In this document: positions 1 through 14,321 of the stretch, in pieces
Position numbering within the stretch: the first letter of the stretch is position 1
How the letters are laid out: each line of letters opens with the position of its first letter
Assembly (NCBI RefSeq): GCF_022539665.2
Contig: NC_081331.1
Location: forward strand, 3,754,501 to 3,818,500
Reading direction: 5' to 3'
Source of the DNA: Daphnia carinata
Taxonomy: Eukaryota > Arthropoda > Branchiopoda > Diplostraca > Daphniidae
DNA: 64,000 nt
Notes under the pieces: model-generated
What the model was told of the DNA's origin: nothing
Seen by the model: only the letters and a program-made list of their open reading frames with translations
The model's database searches: none
Position numbers and translations under genes: made by a program

Positions 1-224
1 GTGTGTTATGTGCGTCTAAATTCTGAAGAAAAATATAAAGGTCTTCTGGACGCGTTATTGAGAGAAACAATTTCGAAATGCCTTAATGTTTTTCACGAGA
101 GGCCATTTGGCCCAATGTTACGGATAACTCCTGTTCTATAGTTCACCATTGATTTGCGAATATTCATAATTCTAGATCTTGCAGTAATCTACATTCAAAT
201 AATGAAGGCATTACCTACTTGAGA

Positions 225-640
225 TTTACTGCGAACGAGTTATCCAAATTCAAAGTGACTGTACTGACAGCGCTTTGATTCCGTTTTGTGTAAAATTTAC
301 ATAATTAAATGGGGAAAAAAATATTCTATTCGAAATCAGCATTGAAATTATGATATAGCAGATGAGGTTTCATCGCATTCCATTTGCTAACCGCTTTTCA
401 CAGAAAAGTCGGGCTTAAAAAGTCGGGCTTAAATTCGGGTGAATTTTTTTTTTTGCAAACATCGAAATGTAGCAAAACTATACATGACTTCGACTCAAAA
501 TCAAACGAGGATCACGAAAATGATTCTTGTTTTTATGAGAGATTCATAGTTTTTGAGTTATTCGAATTCAAAATGGCTGTGCTATTGCCACTGTTATCCC
601 GTTTTGCCAACACATCTACATAATTAACGTGAAAACCAAT
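225..640. repeat. Tandem copies (A, B) of a ~320-330 bp repeat family
   Basis: GAGTTATCCAAATTCAAAGT near 237 and GAGTTATTCGAATTCAAAAT near 555 begin two related segments 318 bp apart. Both end in ACATAATTAA. Copy B has the family core GATCACGAAAAT at 510, and before it two adjacent 14-bp units starting GTCGGGCTTAAA at 408 and 422. The array may continue to the left of the window. Confidence 0.7.
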
Positions 641-3600
641 TCCGTAGAAGTACAGACAAAGTAACAACATAACAGACATGCTAACATTCCGTGCAAAAAT
701 GTGTAACATTGCTTGGCGTGTTATTCCATAGCTAGCCAACAATGAAACAAAAGAATGTGATTTACATTAGCTTTTAATGAAAGCGATTAATCAACATCAT
801 TTCACGCCGTTAATACCAGCGCTACACGTACATGTCTTTCCCCTATTTTTTTAACCAGTTCAAAATCTGCCGATACACGGAAAAACGCACGCCCATCCGT
901 GCTGCGTCTGAACGAAACGCGGCGTGCGGCAAATCGGCCGGTACGCTCGTTTCCGTATCAAACCGCAAAACAAAAAAACAACAAAAAAAAACACTCCCAT
1001 TCCAAGAATCGAACGGCATCAGACGATCAAGATCCGTACAACATTTCATTTTATTGATTTTTTTTTTTTTTTTGCTGAGAAACGCACCACCCCCCATTTA
1101 TCCCGCGAGCCTACAACGCAACAGGCGTTTTTCTATTTTATTTCTTTGTTTTGTTATTCCGTTAGATTTTTTTTCTTTTCTCAACGATACAAAACCACAC
1201 ACACACACACAATATAACGAATAACACAGAGTGTTTCCCCTCAGCAGGTATTTTGTAACGACTGTGTAACCGTAACGCGATCGAACATAAATAAAAAAAA
1301 AAAACCGCATTCCACGTAACCGATTGCGGGATTTACGCATTCCCACCATAGTTACGCGTTTGCTAAACGACCGATTGGAATGTTGATCCGATTCTTTCGG
1401 ACGTCATCGACCATCCTTGTATGTAACCCATGGTCAACTGTGCAATCGATGATGTCACAGGGAAAAGAAGGTTACCATCGTTAGAGGATTATCGATTTTT
1501 CCTTATAATTTTGGAAAGCCTCTGACATTGTTATCTCACTCCGGATGCGGATAAACTTTTGGTGGAATTATTTCACCAAGAAAAAAATATATATATAATA
1601 AAGAGAAAACTGGTCATTGCATTCCTGACAGCGATAGGAAGGATGGCGTGTATAGAGGGAAACAACTTGATCAAACAATTCGGTGGTCGATTTCAACGGC
1701 GTTGGATTCCGATGGCCGGGCTAATGTTGTTCTATGACGATGGGATTTTCGCTCGCTGCCTGAACAAATAGAAAATATACCCAATCCGATAAGACGATGA
1801 TGGGTTTAAAAAAAATATATCCATAGCCGATCCAGCGCAAGTGAGGAAATACCAGTGATGTTTTTGTTTCTTTTCAGGCGCTGCGCACTTGAATTTGACA
1901 TTTGGAACTTTGATGGGTCTGCGCAGTTGCTGGTTATTTATCGCGCTGTGTTTATGTAAGCAAAATCATCAGAAAATGAGACGGGACGTATGACCTCCTG
2001 TTTGAGGGGGGAACTTCTTGCCCATCCGACCGGAAACGGGCCGCTTAAAGGAAAGTAACCCAAGACATCAGTCAATGAGATTTGTTCGCACAGGCGGATG
2101 GACTGGAACAATAGCGACAACGGAAAAAAAAAACAACTTTGGAAGTGCAGTTGTTCTTTGCTGTTTTTATTTTTAATTCGCGATGGACCCCCAGCAAAAA
2201 AAAAAAAAAAGGCGGAAAAGGCCCTTGAAAGACGTCTTTTCTTCTTCTTCAAACGGAAATAAAACTCCCCGCGTCTCGCCCCTTCGAAAAACCGGTCGAA
2301 GAAAACACAACAGAGAATGAAATTTAGGAGGATGACGGGGGGTTAAACAAACGCCTCTTACCGCTCTTCTTGAAAATAAATCAAACCTTGTTTTTTTTTC
2401 TTACTAGTCGGTGGTAAAAAAAAAAAAAATTGTAAAAAGAGTAAGCGAACTTGTACCGACGACATAACAAAACGGGGGGAAAGAGCACACAAGGAAAATA
2501 AAAAATTCGAGTGTTCCAGTCGACAAGAAAAATGGTGCAGCTGCCGCAGCTGAAGACACTTTCATAGCTATAAGGTATCGCTGTTAAAAAAAAAAAATCC
2601 CTTACGTCGTCTTCTTACAACTGGTCTATTTTAGATGATTCTCACTGTCCGACACAAGTTCCAGAATCTCCTGTTTTTTTTTTCTTTCAAGGGTGAATGT
2701 GCTTTATTAGTTTCTATACAAGTGATAAGAGTAACATGGGAATAAAATGAGACCAACAAGTACGACACAAAAAAAAAATTAGATCCCACGGAATATAAAT
2801 CAGTGCAGTGCGCATGAAAGGAGAAGCAAAAGAAAAAGCAAAACACCAGCTCACCCTGATTTGGTGAGCAAATCCCCCCTCTCTTTATATGTAGGGTAGA
2901 TCTCACGTGTACTTTGCTATATATGGAGCAAATGATTTATCTAATAAAACGAGGAGAAGACAGGAGAGGGGGAACTTATGTGTAACAAACCGACAATAGT
3001 CGCAGAACTTACAGGGAGTCTGCGTGTTGCTCTAGATCATCCCTCATCCCTCATCCCCCCCTGTGCTCTCGTTTTTGTGACTCTCTTTCTTTCCCCCCTT
3101 CTATCTTATACGCGTCAACTATTGAAACGGTGTATAGACAATCGACGTCTATCAGCGTCCTGGGCGTCGCTGTGCAACCCCTCTTTCTAAAACGATCCCA
3201 CGGTCCTTTATATATATATATGTATATATATATTTCTCCTCATAGAGATCGAACCTGCTTTCCATCAGCCGGTGGCTGCTGGTAGCTGGTGTGTGTGTGT
3301 GTGCACTATGTGCTTCTCTTTTGAATCGAAAATACAATAACTTTTTTCTCTTTCAGAGGGTGCCCTCCTGTTCTTCTAGTTTTTCATTACCATGCGCACG
3401 TAATACGGCGTCGTGGGAAACGATCTAGTTCAGTCACAAGGTCTCTTCGATCGCATGTGACTCGAATGGTTGATTTAGTGTGCGAATTGAGCATTGGATC
3501 GCTCTCAGCATCAACCCGTCTCTTTCTTTTTTAATGTAATCCCCTCTTGATTTTGTTTTGGAATAGATGTCGGCAAGCAGATGTAACCCCCGCTGTGATG

Positions 3601-4055
3601 TAATTTTTATATGTTGGTGCTCTGATCTTCTTAGGTTTTTTTTTTTTTTATTTTTTAAAGCATCGTGTATACCGGATTGGAACAGCTGCAAACGGTTTTC
3701 CCTTTTTCGGTCTTGTGGCCGCGTTTTTTTCTTATTTCTCGTTTTCTCTCGTCCCGATAACCGCCGTTGGGTCCTCGGTCAGGTTGATAGGCAAATTTCT
3801 CCAGCGACTGATTAAGTACCGAGGCACACATATATCGCGGATGTTCGTAAAAAGCATCGACGTCGTGACACTCGAATTGCACTCTCTTTTGTTTCACGTG
3901 CAAAGCTATTTGTGTCAGACTTGCAACAACAAAAACGAGTTCATGATGTCATTTTATCTTTCGCTTTTGCCTCCGATTTGTTATGTCCTTATGTCGATAT
4001 GTCCCGTTTTTCTTTGTTTTTATTGCACTACACGAATACGCAAACGATTTTGCAG
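641..4055. other. Gene-free stretch, A/T-rich with homopolymers
   Basis: Many A or T runs of 8-15 bases and short (AC)n tracts. Open frames here are mainly poly-Lys/poly-Phe translations. Nothing coding can be supported. Confidence 0.5.
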
Positions 4056-4496
4056 CTGAGTGTTACGAATGTCATGCCCGAGGCCAAGCGCAAATTGCAT
4101 GGCGATGAGCGTTTCGCCATTCTCAGTAAGCGTTTCTAAGTTGCGCATGGGACAATTCGGGTTGTTTATCTGCGTGCGCGTTTGTTGAATTAAGATATGA
4201 ATAATCATTGTAAAGATAGAGGTATAGATCAGCTATAAATGTTATCGACGAGAAATACGCAATCGTTTGATGCAAACCTTTCGCAATGGATTTGCCAGAG
4301 GTACCTTTCTTTTTAAGATTCACGATACTAGTCGTAGCGGTTTTGGATACATGTTTTTTTTTCCTTACTGATGTCGCCTGAGGCCTTGATTGATTCAACA
4401 GAGAGTTTTAATACGATTTCCCGGCCAAATTCTAAACATCCAAGCTCAAACGCTTGTGCAACATTGTGGGACTTGACAACTGGTCGTTGGATTTAG
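4056..4496 (+). CDS. Possible pair of coding exons, gene unknown
   Basis: Exon 4056-4125 follows GATTTTGCAG and ends CTCA|GTAAGC. The second, 4402-4496, follows TGATTCAACAG and runs to TAG. The phases fit, and the join gives LSVTNVMPEAKRKLHGDERF, then a second part ending LWDLTTGRWI. An AATAAA follows at about 4630. Pairs like this arise by chance in AT-rich DNA, so it is recorded only as a candidate. Confidence 0.15.
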
Positions 4497-4499
4497 CGC

Positions 4500-5620
4500 G
4501 TCCAAAGAAAGGCAAATCGTTGGACATTGTCCATTTATAATTTGAATGTCTGACAGGAAACGTTATATATTTTCAAGAAAAAGTGGATACGTTTTAAATT
4601 CAGACTTCCGACTGTGCGAGTACGGGAAAAAAAATAAATTGTTGCCTCGAAGCCGTTTGTTGCCAAAGTTGTCTGGAAAGACGAACGACATGGCACGTTC
4701 TGACTTTTGATTTAGATTAACCAATCTGTGTTGCAAATCGTAGCTTTTCTAATCCTGATAACGAATGCTAGATATCATGACAGGAAAACCACGGGATCCC
4801 GGCGTTCGAATGAGAAGCAGTACGCCAAGCAGATTTTTATGCGAATGCAAAATGTATTGAGTTTTCACCACCAATTTTCAGAGGGTGAACGACCATTTTA
4901 ATATTCTGGTATTATTTTTCAGTTCGTTAGATCTCTAAACAAGTGGCTCGGAGTCGACAGACATCTAAAAAAAAATGTTGGAATAATCACATTAAAAGAA
5001 AACCCATCAATCTGGAGAGCCTTCGACTTGTACACATTGGACGATTCATCTAAAACACTTCTCGAATTCAGTTGATTTCCTTCTGGGGCTGAAATTCAAC
5101 GTAATCGTACGTTCGATTTTACTACGAATCATTGGAAAGCGTTACACAGTTTGAGGATATCTAGTTATATTTATTAACATATAATAGGTCAAGTATTAGT
5201 TCGTTAGAGTGCACAGCGTGAACTGCTAGAAATTTAGTGGCCATCAGCATTTAGAAAATGAGACGTGCAAACAAGGAAAGACGGGCAATAGATTCGCCTG
5301 TGGACATTATCGCTATTCCTTCGCTCCCATTGTAACCTGTTGCGCCACATCGTACACCCATTATTGAAACAAGTCCTAATTGATTTCAAAAAAACAAACT
5401 AAATGTTTTCTATCCTCGAATCAATAGCCTTTTGCGGACGTAAAGTCTTGGTCGATTCCAGACGAGTAGCTATAAGAGCAAATGATTCGTGACCTTACGC
5501 GTTCACGCATTGTCACGTCCATCACCTTATATAGCCGCACGATAATCACGTCAGTCGTTGCGTCGGATCCCAATCAGTCAGAGAAAAGCGGTCGTTGTCT
5601 TAATTCCAAGTAACTCTCTT
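4500..5620. other. Homopolymer-poor unique DNA
   Basis: About 1.1 kb nearly free of the long A/T runs common elsewhere, with no open frame over 60 codons on either strand. It ends in the candidate promoter at 5528. It may be conserved non-coding DNA. Confidence 0.35.
5528..5609 (+). promoter_or_regulatory. Candidate TATA/Inr promoter with a short first exon
   Basis: TATATA at 5528-5533 is followed by a TCAGTC initiator with A at 5553. A second TCAGTC lies at 5574-5579, and a donor-like CCAA|GTAACT near 5609. This has the look of a short non-coding first exon on the plus strand. The TATA-Inr distance of 25 bp is slightly short. No coding exon was tied to it. Confidence 0.22.
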
Positions 5621-5639
5621 TCTTTATTTTGGTTGAAAG

Positions 5640-8600
5640 TCAAGAAGAATGTTAATTCTCTAAATCATCAATAATCCTTCTGTCATTCTCTGTTTTGTTA
5701 TTGGCTTGATTCAGTTGGAAAGTAAGTTCAACAGTTAAAACATGAAGTCACGCTCTTTGCCTTACGTTAAGTCCCCCCCCCCCTCTTTTTTTTTATGGCG
5801 CTGTTCGTAGACTCCACCTATAGCGTTTCAGAAATCAAGAAGCTTTTGTCTCTCGAAAATGATTCTATTATTTTCGGGTTTAAAAAAAAATAAGTCGGCG
5901 GTGATGGCGACATGGCGACGGTAAATCGACAGGTGACGGTTGAGAAGAAGAAAACCGGCGACTTTAGGAGATGCGGGACATGCTGAGAAGAAGGTAGAAG
6001 AACCGGCTTTTTTCTTTTCTTTTAGTCGTAATAGTGTATAGTCATCAGACTCATCCCAGCGTTGTATCCTCTTCTTCTTTTTTTTTTTTTGAAAATAAAA
6101 AGAATTCCGGCTACACACACAACGATGGGACGACGCCCTGTGAAAAAAAAAAAAAACGAATGAAGGCAACATGTAAGGATAGGACCAGCAGTTAGATAGT
6201 GAGGTACAAGAGAGAGTCCTTCCTGTCAGGTGTTGACGAAAATAAAAGAATACAAACAGAGAAACCCACGGCAAATGCCGACTGAAAAAAAAATTGAAAA
6301 TTGACAAAAAAAAAAAAATGAAAATTTATTCAGAAGGTTGGCAACCTGATCTTATTGTTGTCGGTGCGCATAATTTTTCCTGGCACCGGGTTCTTCTATC
6401 TTTCTTCTGCCTCGTTCCGGACAGACTCATGTCGCTGCTTCTTCTGTCCTATAAACGACCTTCAAAACAGGCGGAAGCAGCAGGAACGACACAGTGGCAT
6501 AGGTGTGCCTGCATGGATGTATAAACTCTCACTATAGAGAACTACGTACGCGCAATAATACAATAGGCAGCCGTCGTCCGATGACGATGGAGGCGGGTCC
6601 GGAACGGAGAAAGCGGATGAACATGATCCACACATAAAAAAAAAAAAATACAAGTTGGTCGTCATTAAAAAAAAAACGAAAAACATTTTTTTTTTTGTTT
6701 GACAGCCAAGTGCACTCGAATATGGACAATGAGCTAGGAGGGTGGAAAAGAAGAAGAAGAAATATCGAGAATGCAATGCGCATCTGTTTGAGTTTCACAG
6801 GTCTTCTGCTGTTGGCTGGAGAGTTCTCAACACCCTCTGAGTAACAGGATCTTTATCGCAATCCATCGGTCAGTGATTTCGATTATTTTTCTGTTTTACG
6901 GGAGGGATATTTTTGATTCTAATTGGAACCGATTGACCGACTAGACGCCGATAACGCGGGACACACAAAATAAAACAGGAATACAAAATACTAATTCAAA
7001 ACCCGCTTTCAAAAAAAAATATATCCACATGAAATGGTATTGAATATTTTTCTTTTTGAAAACAAAAAAAAAGAAAAACGTTTGGTCGTTCCCAAATAGA
7101 CTGAAAAACATTTCTTAAGAAAAATTTGAAAGTGGAATGCGCCAGTCGAAACAAATAACCGAAAAAATCACGCCTCTAATCGAATAGTTGAAAGAGTGAT
7201 GAGTTTTCTGCTCGCCCTAGCGCACGTATATTCGGCCGAGTGATGAGTGCAAAGAGCTGGCCAGACATTACAAACTCTGCTGTGGGTCTCCCTTTTTTTT
7301 CTTTCTTTCTCCTACCCTCAACTCCCCCTTCTAAAGAGACGATTTTTCGGGGTGCAATATCAACAACATCGGGAACAAGTTGTCATCGGCTCGTCGAAGG
7401 CGCACGGCGCCACATCAACATCCAACAGAAAACGAAAATAAAAAAATAAAAAAATAAAAAAAGAAAGAAAAATAAAATGATGGAAAAGAAGGGAGAGTGG
7501 ACGATATAATGTGGTGGAGCTGGCTGTCGTCAACGGTGCCCACCTTCATCCGTCCATTTCGGGTGCAAGCGCAGAGAGAGCGTACTCAGTTGACGGCCAA
7601 ACTGGCTGCCCCACCATCCGGAGCTAAATCGAGCATCCAGCTGTTGCTTTGGCTGGTGACTCGATGACATCTGACTTTTTCCTTTTTTATTTTTCGAAGG
7701 AGGTTGTCGACACTACGGCGGTGTAACAGTGATGGTGCCGTTAGTGGCGATAGAAGAAAGGGGAAGGTATAGACGTGACTAACTTGGTTTATTCATTGAG
7801 TGGTGTATACACACACACACACACACACACCCAGGGTTATTGGGTTAAAGCAACTGAAAAATAAAATCTTTTTAATATTTGAAAATGAAAAAAAAAAACA
7901 AAAAAAAACGCGGTTATTACTCATAGTCTAAAGCTTCTTCATTCCAACGTGAAGGAAGGTGGCGCACGGTCCCGACGACAGGGTCGTCATAGCGTGAAAA
8001 TGACTACCCACACGCATCAACATCAAACCGTGTGTTTGAGCTGCGTGATGATGGATGAGAGGCTCTTATAAACTACCAGGTCGTCATGAAAACACGTATA
8101 GAAAGCAAAAAAAAAAAAGCAAAAAAAAAAAAAAAAGATCGTCAACACATTTCCATCAACGCAATTGCACAGCGTCAGGATGAAAAGAAAGAAAGAATTT
8201 TGAAATGAGACATATTCATTGGTTGGAGCAAGAACCTCATCCGGCGTGATCGTAAAAGTCAAACCGGGCAAGGAACTGAAGCCCCTCAGTTCTTTTCTTT
8301 TTCTGTTATGCCTTTTGGATTCTCCCAAACGCCACGGTTGTTTCGTCATGTGTGTCCTCACAAAATAGCTCGTGTTATTCCTTGTCTTGTGGCTTTTTGT
8401 TTTCGTTTGTTTTGTTTTTTTTCTTGTCATCTTCGTTGATCTCGATCGTTTGAAGCCGAACGAAAGAAACACAAGAAAAGAAAAAAAAAAAACACATTCA
8501 CACAGAGAGAGATAGCCGCCATTGTCTTTGTGTCGGACATAAAAGTTTAGAGAGAGAGCGGTCTCTTAAAGAAGAGGAAAACAAGAATTATATCGTCCTA

Positions 8601-10870
8601 CATAAGTTTAAAGGAGAGAAAGAATGGAGCGACCATATCACGATACGTTTGTTGTTGTTGTTGTTCTTTTTTTTTTTAAATCTGAAATTAAATTTAAGAA
8701 AGAGAACCGACCGAGAGGAAGGCGTTGGAAAAAGACAAAATCTCTCGTCAGGAATCCGGATGTTAAATAGGTCATCCACCTGGCGGCCAAGGAAACGCGT
8801 TAACGTCTAATTTTCAATTATTTCTTTTATTTTGCTAACTTGTTTCACCTCCTCCTCCCGATAGCCGTCACATACAATCGTATTCGATTAGCTTAAAAAA
8901 AACGATCGATGATTGGTGACTTTTACGGCGTCACAAATTCCAGCCAATAAAAAAGCCGATCCATGGCAATACGTTAGCCGCGGGAAAAAAAACCGAATAG
9001 CCAACGTTCAACGAAGCGTGCCTCTCTTTTTCTTTAATGAAAAAAAAAAAAAAGAAGAAGAAGAAGAGGAATAAATGGGTGTTTATCTATGGATTGGTGG
9101 AACGAAAACGATTCGATTCGACTCATCGGCTCTTGATTGAATTTGATTCAGCGTGCTGCGTGCCTCTTCGGTCGTTTATTGTTCCCGTGAGTCGGCGTCA
9201 ATGAAGATATTTTATCGGATCTTTTGTCTTTCTTTTTTTCAGCTTCGGTCGCATTGGCGAGACCAATGTTTTCTTCCCAAAACTTCAACAGTTAGATTTG
9301 AAAAAAAAAAGAAAAGAGGGAAGACAGAGTAAGAACAGTATGTCTCTCGTCCGCCGTGACTCTAAAGCCGCCACTGCACGCGGCTGCGTCTATAAAAGCG
9401 GCGGCGGTGAGACCGGGACTTCTTTGCACGTCACTCTGAATGGATGGGATGTTGCCTTATTCTTCCCTCTTTCTCTCACTCGCTGCCCATTAGAGTGAAT
9501 GACATCTGAGCGCCCTCACGCACGCAGCCAAACGGCAAACGCATCACGTTTGAATAGACACACACACACACACACACACACAGAGAGTCGAACGAGAGAA
9601 GGGGGGGGGGGTAGAGGAACAAAATGGTATGCATATGTTTAAAAGGTATAAACGCAGGTTTCAAATAGTTTTGTGTGTGTGTGTTGTGCAATACGCTGAA
9701 GTAAAAAAAAGGAACACCAACCGTGGTAGATTCCTTACACGTCTGTCGAGTCGATGAGAAAATCGGTTGATGGAAAGGAGTGAGACATTTCATTATCGCC
9801 TGACGGACTCACGGTGTTGTATATAGAAATCACGGCCGTGCGTGGCCGATTTGTTTTATTTTCTGAACACCACCGTCATACGTAGCACACGGTAAATTCC
9901 CCGTGTCGTTTTTTCCTTTTTTTTTTAAATTACAGAACAAGATTGACGTGGGACTGCAGGGAAATGATTTAATTGTTCATTGTCCATCCATCTTCATTTC
10001 GATTAGAAATGGATGTTACACGTTTCTTGATTTTTCTTCAAACTTTGGCCTCCATCACAATTTTTTATAACTGCCAGTACCTACTACGTATTTGGCATTC
10101 CAACGGTCCTCGCCATGAGTTACGTAATTCGTATGCAAAGTACCAAAAAGAAACAAAGAGAAAACACTCGTTGATATACGTAAGCCAAAACAATATAGTT
10201 CCTTTGACATCTCGTCGATGAATCCCAACGACAGAACGCCACGCACAAGAAAAAAAAAAAATATGAACCGATCCTACAAGCGACGGTCACGAAGCGCACG
10301 TTTAAAAAAAAAAAAAAAAAAAAAAATAACAACACGGTATGCATATATTTAGCACAGACGCAAGCGGCGGCCGACTGGTGGGGGCCATCAAATGTCAATA
10401 CAGCTGTGGCGGCAATGGCAGAGCAGGGGACTAATAATAACGGTCATAAAATATCCCCCCGAAACAAGTCTTTGGAACATATTACGGCAGGAACGCCGCC
10501 CTGCTAGAACGAAAAGGAAAAAAAAAAAAAAATTCGTAGCTGGGTGTGTGTATATGTGTCCCGCTGTATAAGAAGATGCAAAGGGGCTATGACTTTACAC
10601 AAGCCGGAACGAAATCAACTGTCGATTTGTCGTGTGGCTGGTTCTCTAAACTTCGGCATCATTAGGATGCCGCATGTTTTGTTGGATCAATATCAAGGCG
10701 TTATTGAAAAAAAAAAAAAAAAAGGTTTGAATGAATGCAAAGTATAGCGGGATAGTCTGACATCAGCCTCTTTTCGGTCCGTGCAACGGCAATTGGCCGG
10801 GACAGTAAGAATCGCACCCAGCGTGCGGTAGTTTGTTGCCCAGTCAGTCACGTCATGATTCAAAACATTT

Positions 10871-10918
<48 letters not shown>

Positions 10919-13900
10919 CACATGTGCAGTCCAGTAGATGTCCATGTTTAAAAGCAGCGTTGTGTGACCGCCGAGAAATTATTTGGATTGCCCTACCGTA
11001 TTGCCTCATCATCGATATAAACGGGGATAAAAGCGTCATTTGTCATCTTGCTCCTGATTTCGCGTGCGGTCACATTCTTTTTTACTCGCCGCGGTTTGGC
11101 GGCCGAAAAAGAAATTTCCTGACAGCCCAAAAACTTCTACTTGCACAGCGTGTTCATGTGAGGCTCATATGTTTTTCTTTTTATTTGAAAAAAAAAAAAA
11201 AAAATGGGGTATGTACAACACACGCACAGCCCCAGCAAGAACTTGGAACCGGTTCAAAGGCTTCCAGCCCGCGATGAATTAGCGCCGTATTGAAACGGGC
11301 TCTTTTTTTTTTTGTCGAGCTAAAAGAAAAAAAAAAAAGAAAAGCTTAAAGAACGAAAGAACCTATAAAGCAAAGGGCCGGATGACGTCTCATGGCGACC
11401 CCATAATCTCAGGTTGGTAGTGGCTGTTGTGCACACGGGGAAGTCTTCGCTGTTACTACCACCACCATCCGAAATGTTACGTGTACCATTCCACTACCAG
11501 GATATGCGGTCATAGTACGTCAACGCTTTCCAACATGGTCGCACTTTCCGCACGTCCAATCGAAATTTAGCGACGACATGCGCAATCTTACGCACCGTTC
11601 TTCTATCAAAATGTTTTCTCTATTCTGTTGTTCTATTTCATGTTCTAATGTTAAAGTCGCTAGTGGCAGCCGAATGATTTTCATCGTTTTCGTAATATTT
11701 TAGCATATCGACTTACTTTAAACAGAGAGGACGACATTTCAAAAGTGCGATTATAAGGGGAGAGGCAAACTAATAATATTCCACCGATTTCATGCGGGAT
11801 GCGTGTGTTTGTCACACGATTTCTTTTTGTTCTTTACTGGTTTTTATCGATCCAATCTCATACTCGAATACTTTCTATTGCCAGCAGAACTGTAAACTGA
11901 GAAAAAAAAAAAAAGGGGAAATAATTTCAATAAACAAATAAATTTCTCCCGAATTTCAAATAAATTCGAAGTAAAATATTTTTTAAAAAAACGAGGCATA
12001 AGGTGATGAAGAAGCGAAACGCAAACGAAGAAGAAAAAACTTGGAGGGCGGCCGCGCTTACATGGGGCGCGTATGAGGGATGGTTGTCTCTTATCTCATC
12101 TTCGTTTTCTATGTATATTTATAAAGAAACAGGGACGGCTAGAATCCGTTTAAGGAATTGCTACTCCAGCCAAAATAAAGCTGACCACTCCCGTTTTTCT
12201 TTTCTTTTTTTCTCTGCTCTTGTAACGAGAAAGAGAAGAAAACAGAAGCAGATGATCTTGTATTTTATACACCAAGAAAGAGAAATTTTCAGATTTTGGT
12301 TAATGTCACATCAAATGTGAATCAACGAAACTGGGAGTGGCTCGTGTCATGCCATCCAATCGGACAATCAACCTACATAAACTGACCGACAGAAATGAAA
12401 GACTCGAGTAAGGGAAAAATGAGCCATCAGACAATGAGACGAGAGAAAGAAGAAGTTAGTCTACCCGTGTTACGTGTTTCTTAGAAGACGTTGGTTTCGT
12501 CAGGTGAACCGAAAGGGAGAAATTGTTTCACTTCACTCAACGGGGTAATTGGCTCGTAATCAATTATTCATTCGGGTTAAAAATAAAACCAAACTCATTT
12601 TCGAAGATAATGTTGATCCGGTTGAACGCGAAGCAAGTTCCTCCAGTACGGCATGTAACGTGAAAAGCAGGACAGCGATCGGTACAGGTGAGCTACGTTG
12701 CGAGACCAGTACCTGCGCATGAATTGCGGGAGCTATTAATTAGTCACGAAGCATTCCATTTTCTCAAAAGTTGATTGTTTCTCAGTTATTAATCATAACG
12801 TTGTTTGAATAACTTTGGTTTTTCTTTGTGTACGTTGTTTTTTACTTTTTAGAATAGTATTCCTGTTATTTGCTTTGCCTGACTCGGATTGTCATCGGTT
12901 GGTAACACGTTCCTACGCTCGTAAAAACTGATGGAGAGCAAAAAAAAAAAACAAAAAAAAAAACATAAGGCGATTCCAGTCACCTTATCTCAATCGGTTT
13001 TCATCCAACGGTTCCAGTAGCCGCCCTGCATTTCATTTTTAACTTTTCCATTTTCAATTTTGATGCTTTGAATGTTCTACTTTTTTTCCCCTCTGTTTAT
13101 CGAAACATTTTCCATCGTTACCCGTTATAATCGAATTTCATTGAGTGGGTTGATTGGTAAATGATTAGCTCATATGTGCCAATGGACGCTAAAGAAATTA
13201 AAATATGCGACATTTGTTTGTTTTTTTTACGCATTTCAGACCGGGACGTATAACGAGAAGGCAAAAAATAAACAAACCAGTTCCGGTTTTATTTTCAATT
13301 TTCTACTTCACGTTAATTTACTGATGACGTGCACACAATGCAACAGAAACAACAACAAAAAAACAAAAAGGGAAAACATCAAACAGGAAAAGAGAAATAT
13401 TATACAACTACGGTTCTCTACGAGTAAAAAAAAAAAAGTGAGAGAGAGAGAGAGGAAGGAAAGTACTTGCGGTCGTCACCTGTCTTTCTTTTTTCCCTCT
13501 ATGTAGCTGGTGTCTGTGTGTGCTGTTTGTATCTTTCCTTCTGACCTTTTCTTCTGGCTGCCTGACTCTCTCTCTCAATCTCTTTGGAAAAAAAAAAACT
13601 CGTGCCAACCACCAACAGCAGCATTAGTCTATATATCGTTGGCGCCTCGTCTTTTGCCACATCATCACTCATATAGATACATTTTTTTTTAGCTTACGTG
13701 AATGTATAAAGCGGTGGCCGTAATTTTTCCAAGTTATTTCGCAAAAACTGCGCACGTTTGCCACGTAACCAACACGAATTTCTCTCTGTAGTACTTTCTC
13801 GTTATTCGCTCATGTGACACACATTATCAGCCTCTTTTATTATATGCTATAAATAAATGCTGGAAGTTCGTGATCGAGCCATAATTGTCGTCACAGTTCA

Positions 13901-14150
13901 ATATCGAACCAGAAAAAAAAAAAAAAGAAAAACGGAACTACACAACATTCAATTGGAAGAGAGAGCGCGACCTCAAACGAGAAGTCTGTTTTTTTTTAAT
14001 GACAGTGGAGGGTTATTCATCAGCAGATGGTCAGCAGCAAAAAAAAAAAAAAAAAAACAGAGACTACGTTAGGTACAGTCTGTGTGTTAGCGAGTAAAAG
14101 GGGGTCAGCGGAAGCCCATCTTTAACACAAACAGACAACAAAAGGAGCGA
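5640..14150. other. Intergenic DNA with homopolymers and microsatellites
   Basis: It contains poly-C (5773-5783), (AC)11 (7809-7830), (AC)n (9558-9582), poly-G (9601-9611) and a compound (GT)n(TA)n (10876-10918). A TATAAAAG at 9391 has no convincing initiator after it. No gene is supported. Confidence 0.45.
10876..10918. repeat. Compound (GT)n(TA)n microsatellite
   Basis: A tract of about 15 GT units runs directly into about 7 TA units. Confidence 0.95.
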
Positions 14151-14252
14151 GAAGAGACGTATATACAGTTGTCGGCTGACGGGCGTGAGTCTTTCTATCC
14201 TTGAGGGACCAGTTGTGTCATCAAGAAGCACCTGCTCTGATGTGTCTACTAC

Positions 14253-14321
14253 CTGTAACCTTTCCCTTAGGAGAGGCATTGCCTCGTATACGAAATGTTC
14301 CAAACTCTTCCTAGTTTCCAG
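14253..14321 (-). CDS. Putative internal coding exon, gene unknown
   Basis: A strong acceptor (TTCTTTTTTTTTACAG) is followed by 23 in-frame codons, LETRKSLEHFVYEAMPLLRE then RLQ, up to a donor CAG|GTAGTA. The frame also continues past this donor, through another CAG|GTGCTT, for a further 60-odd codons. The peptide looks like an amphipathic helix rather than low-complexity DNA. No partner exon was found, and poly-T acceptors arise easily in this sequence. Confidence 0.2.

Noticed and set aside
9391-9430. TATAAAAG as a promoter
   Set aside because: No initiator at the expected distance and no coding exon follows.
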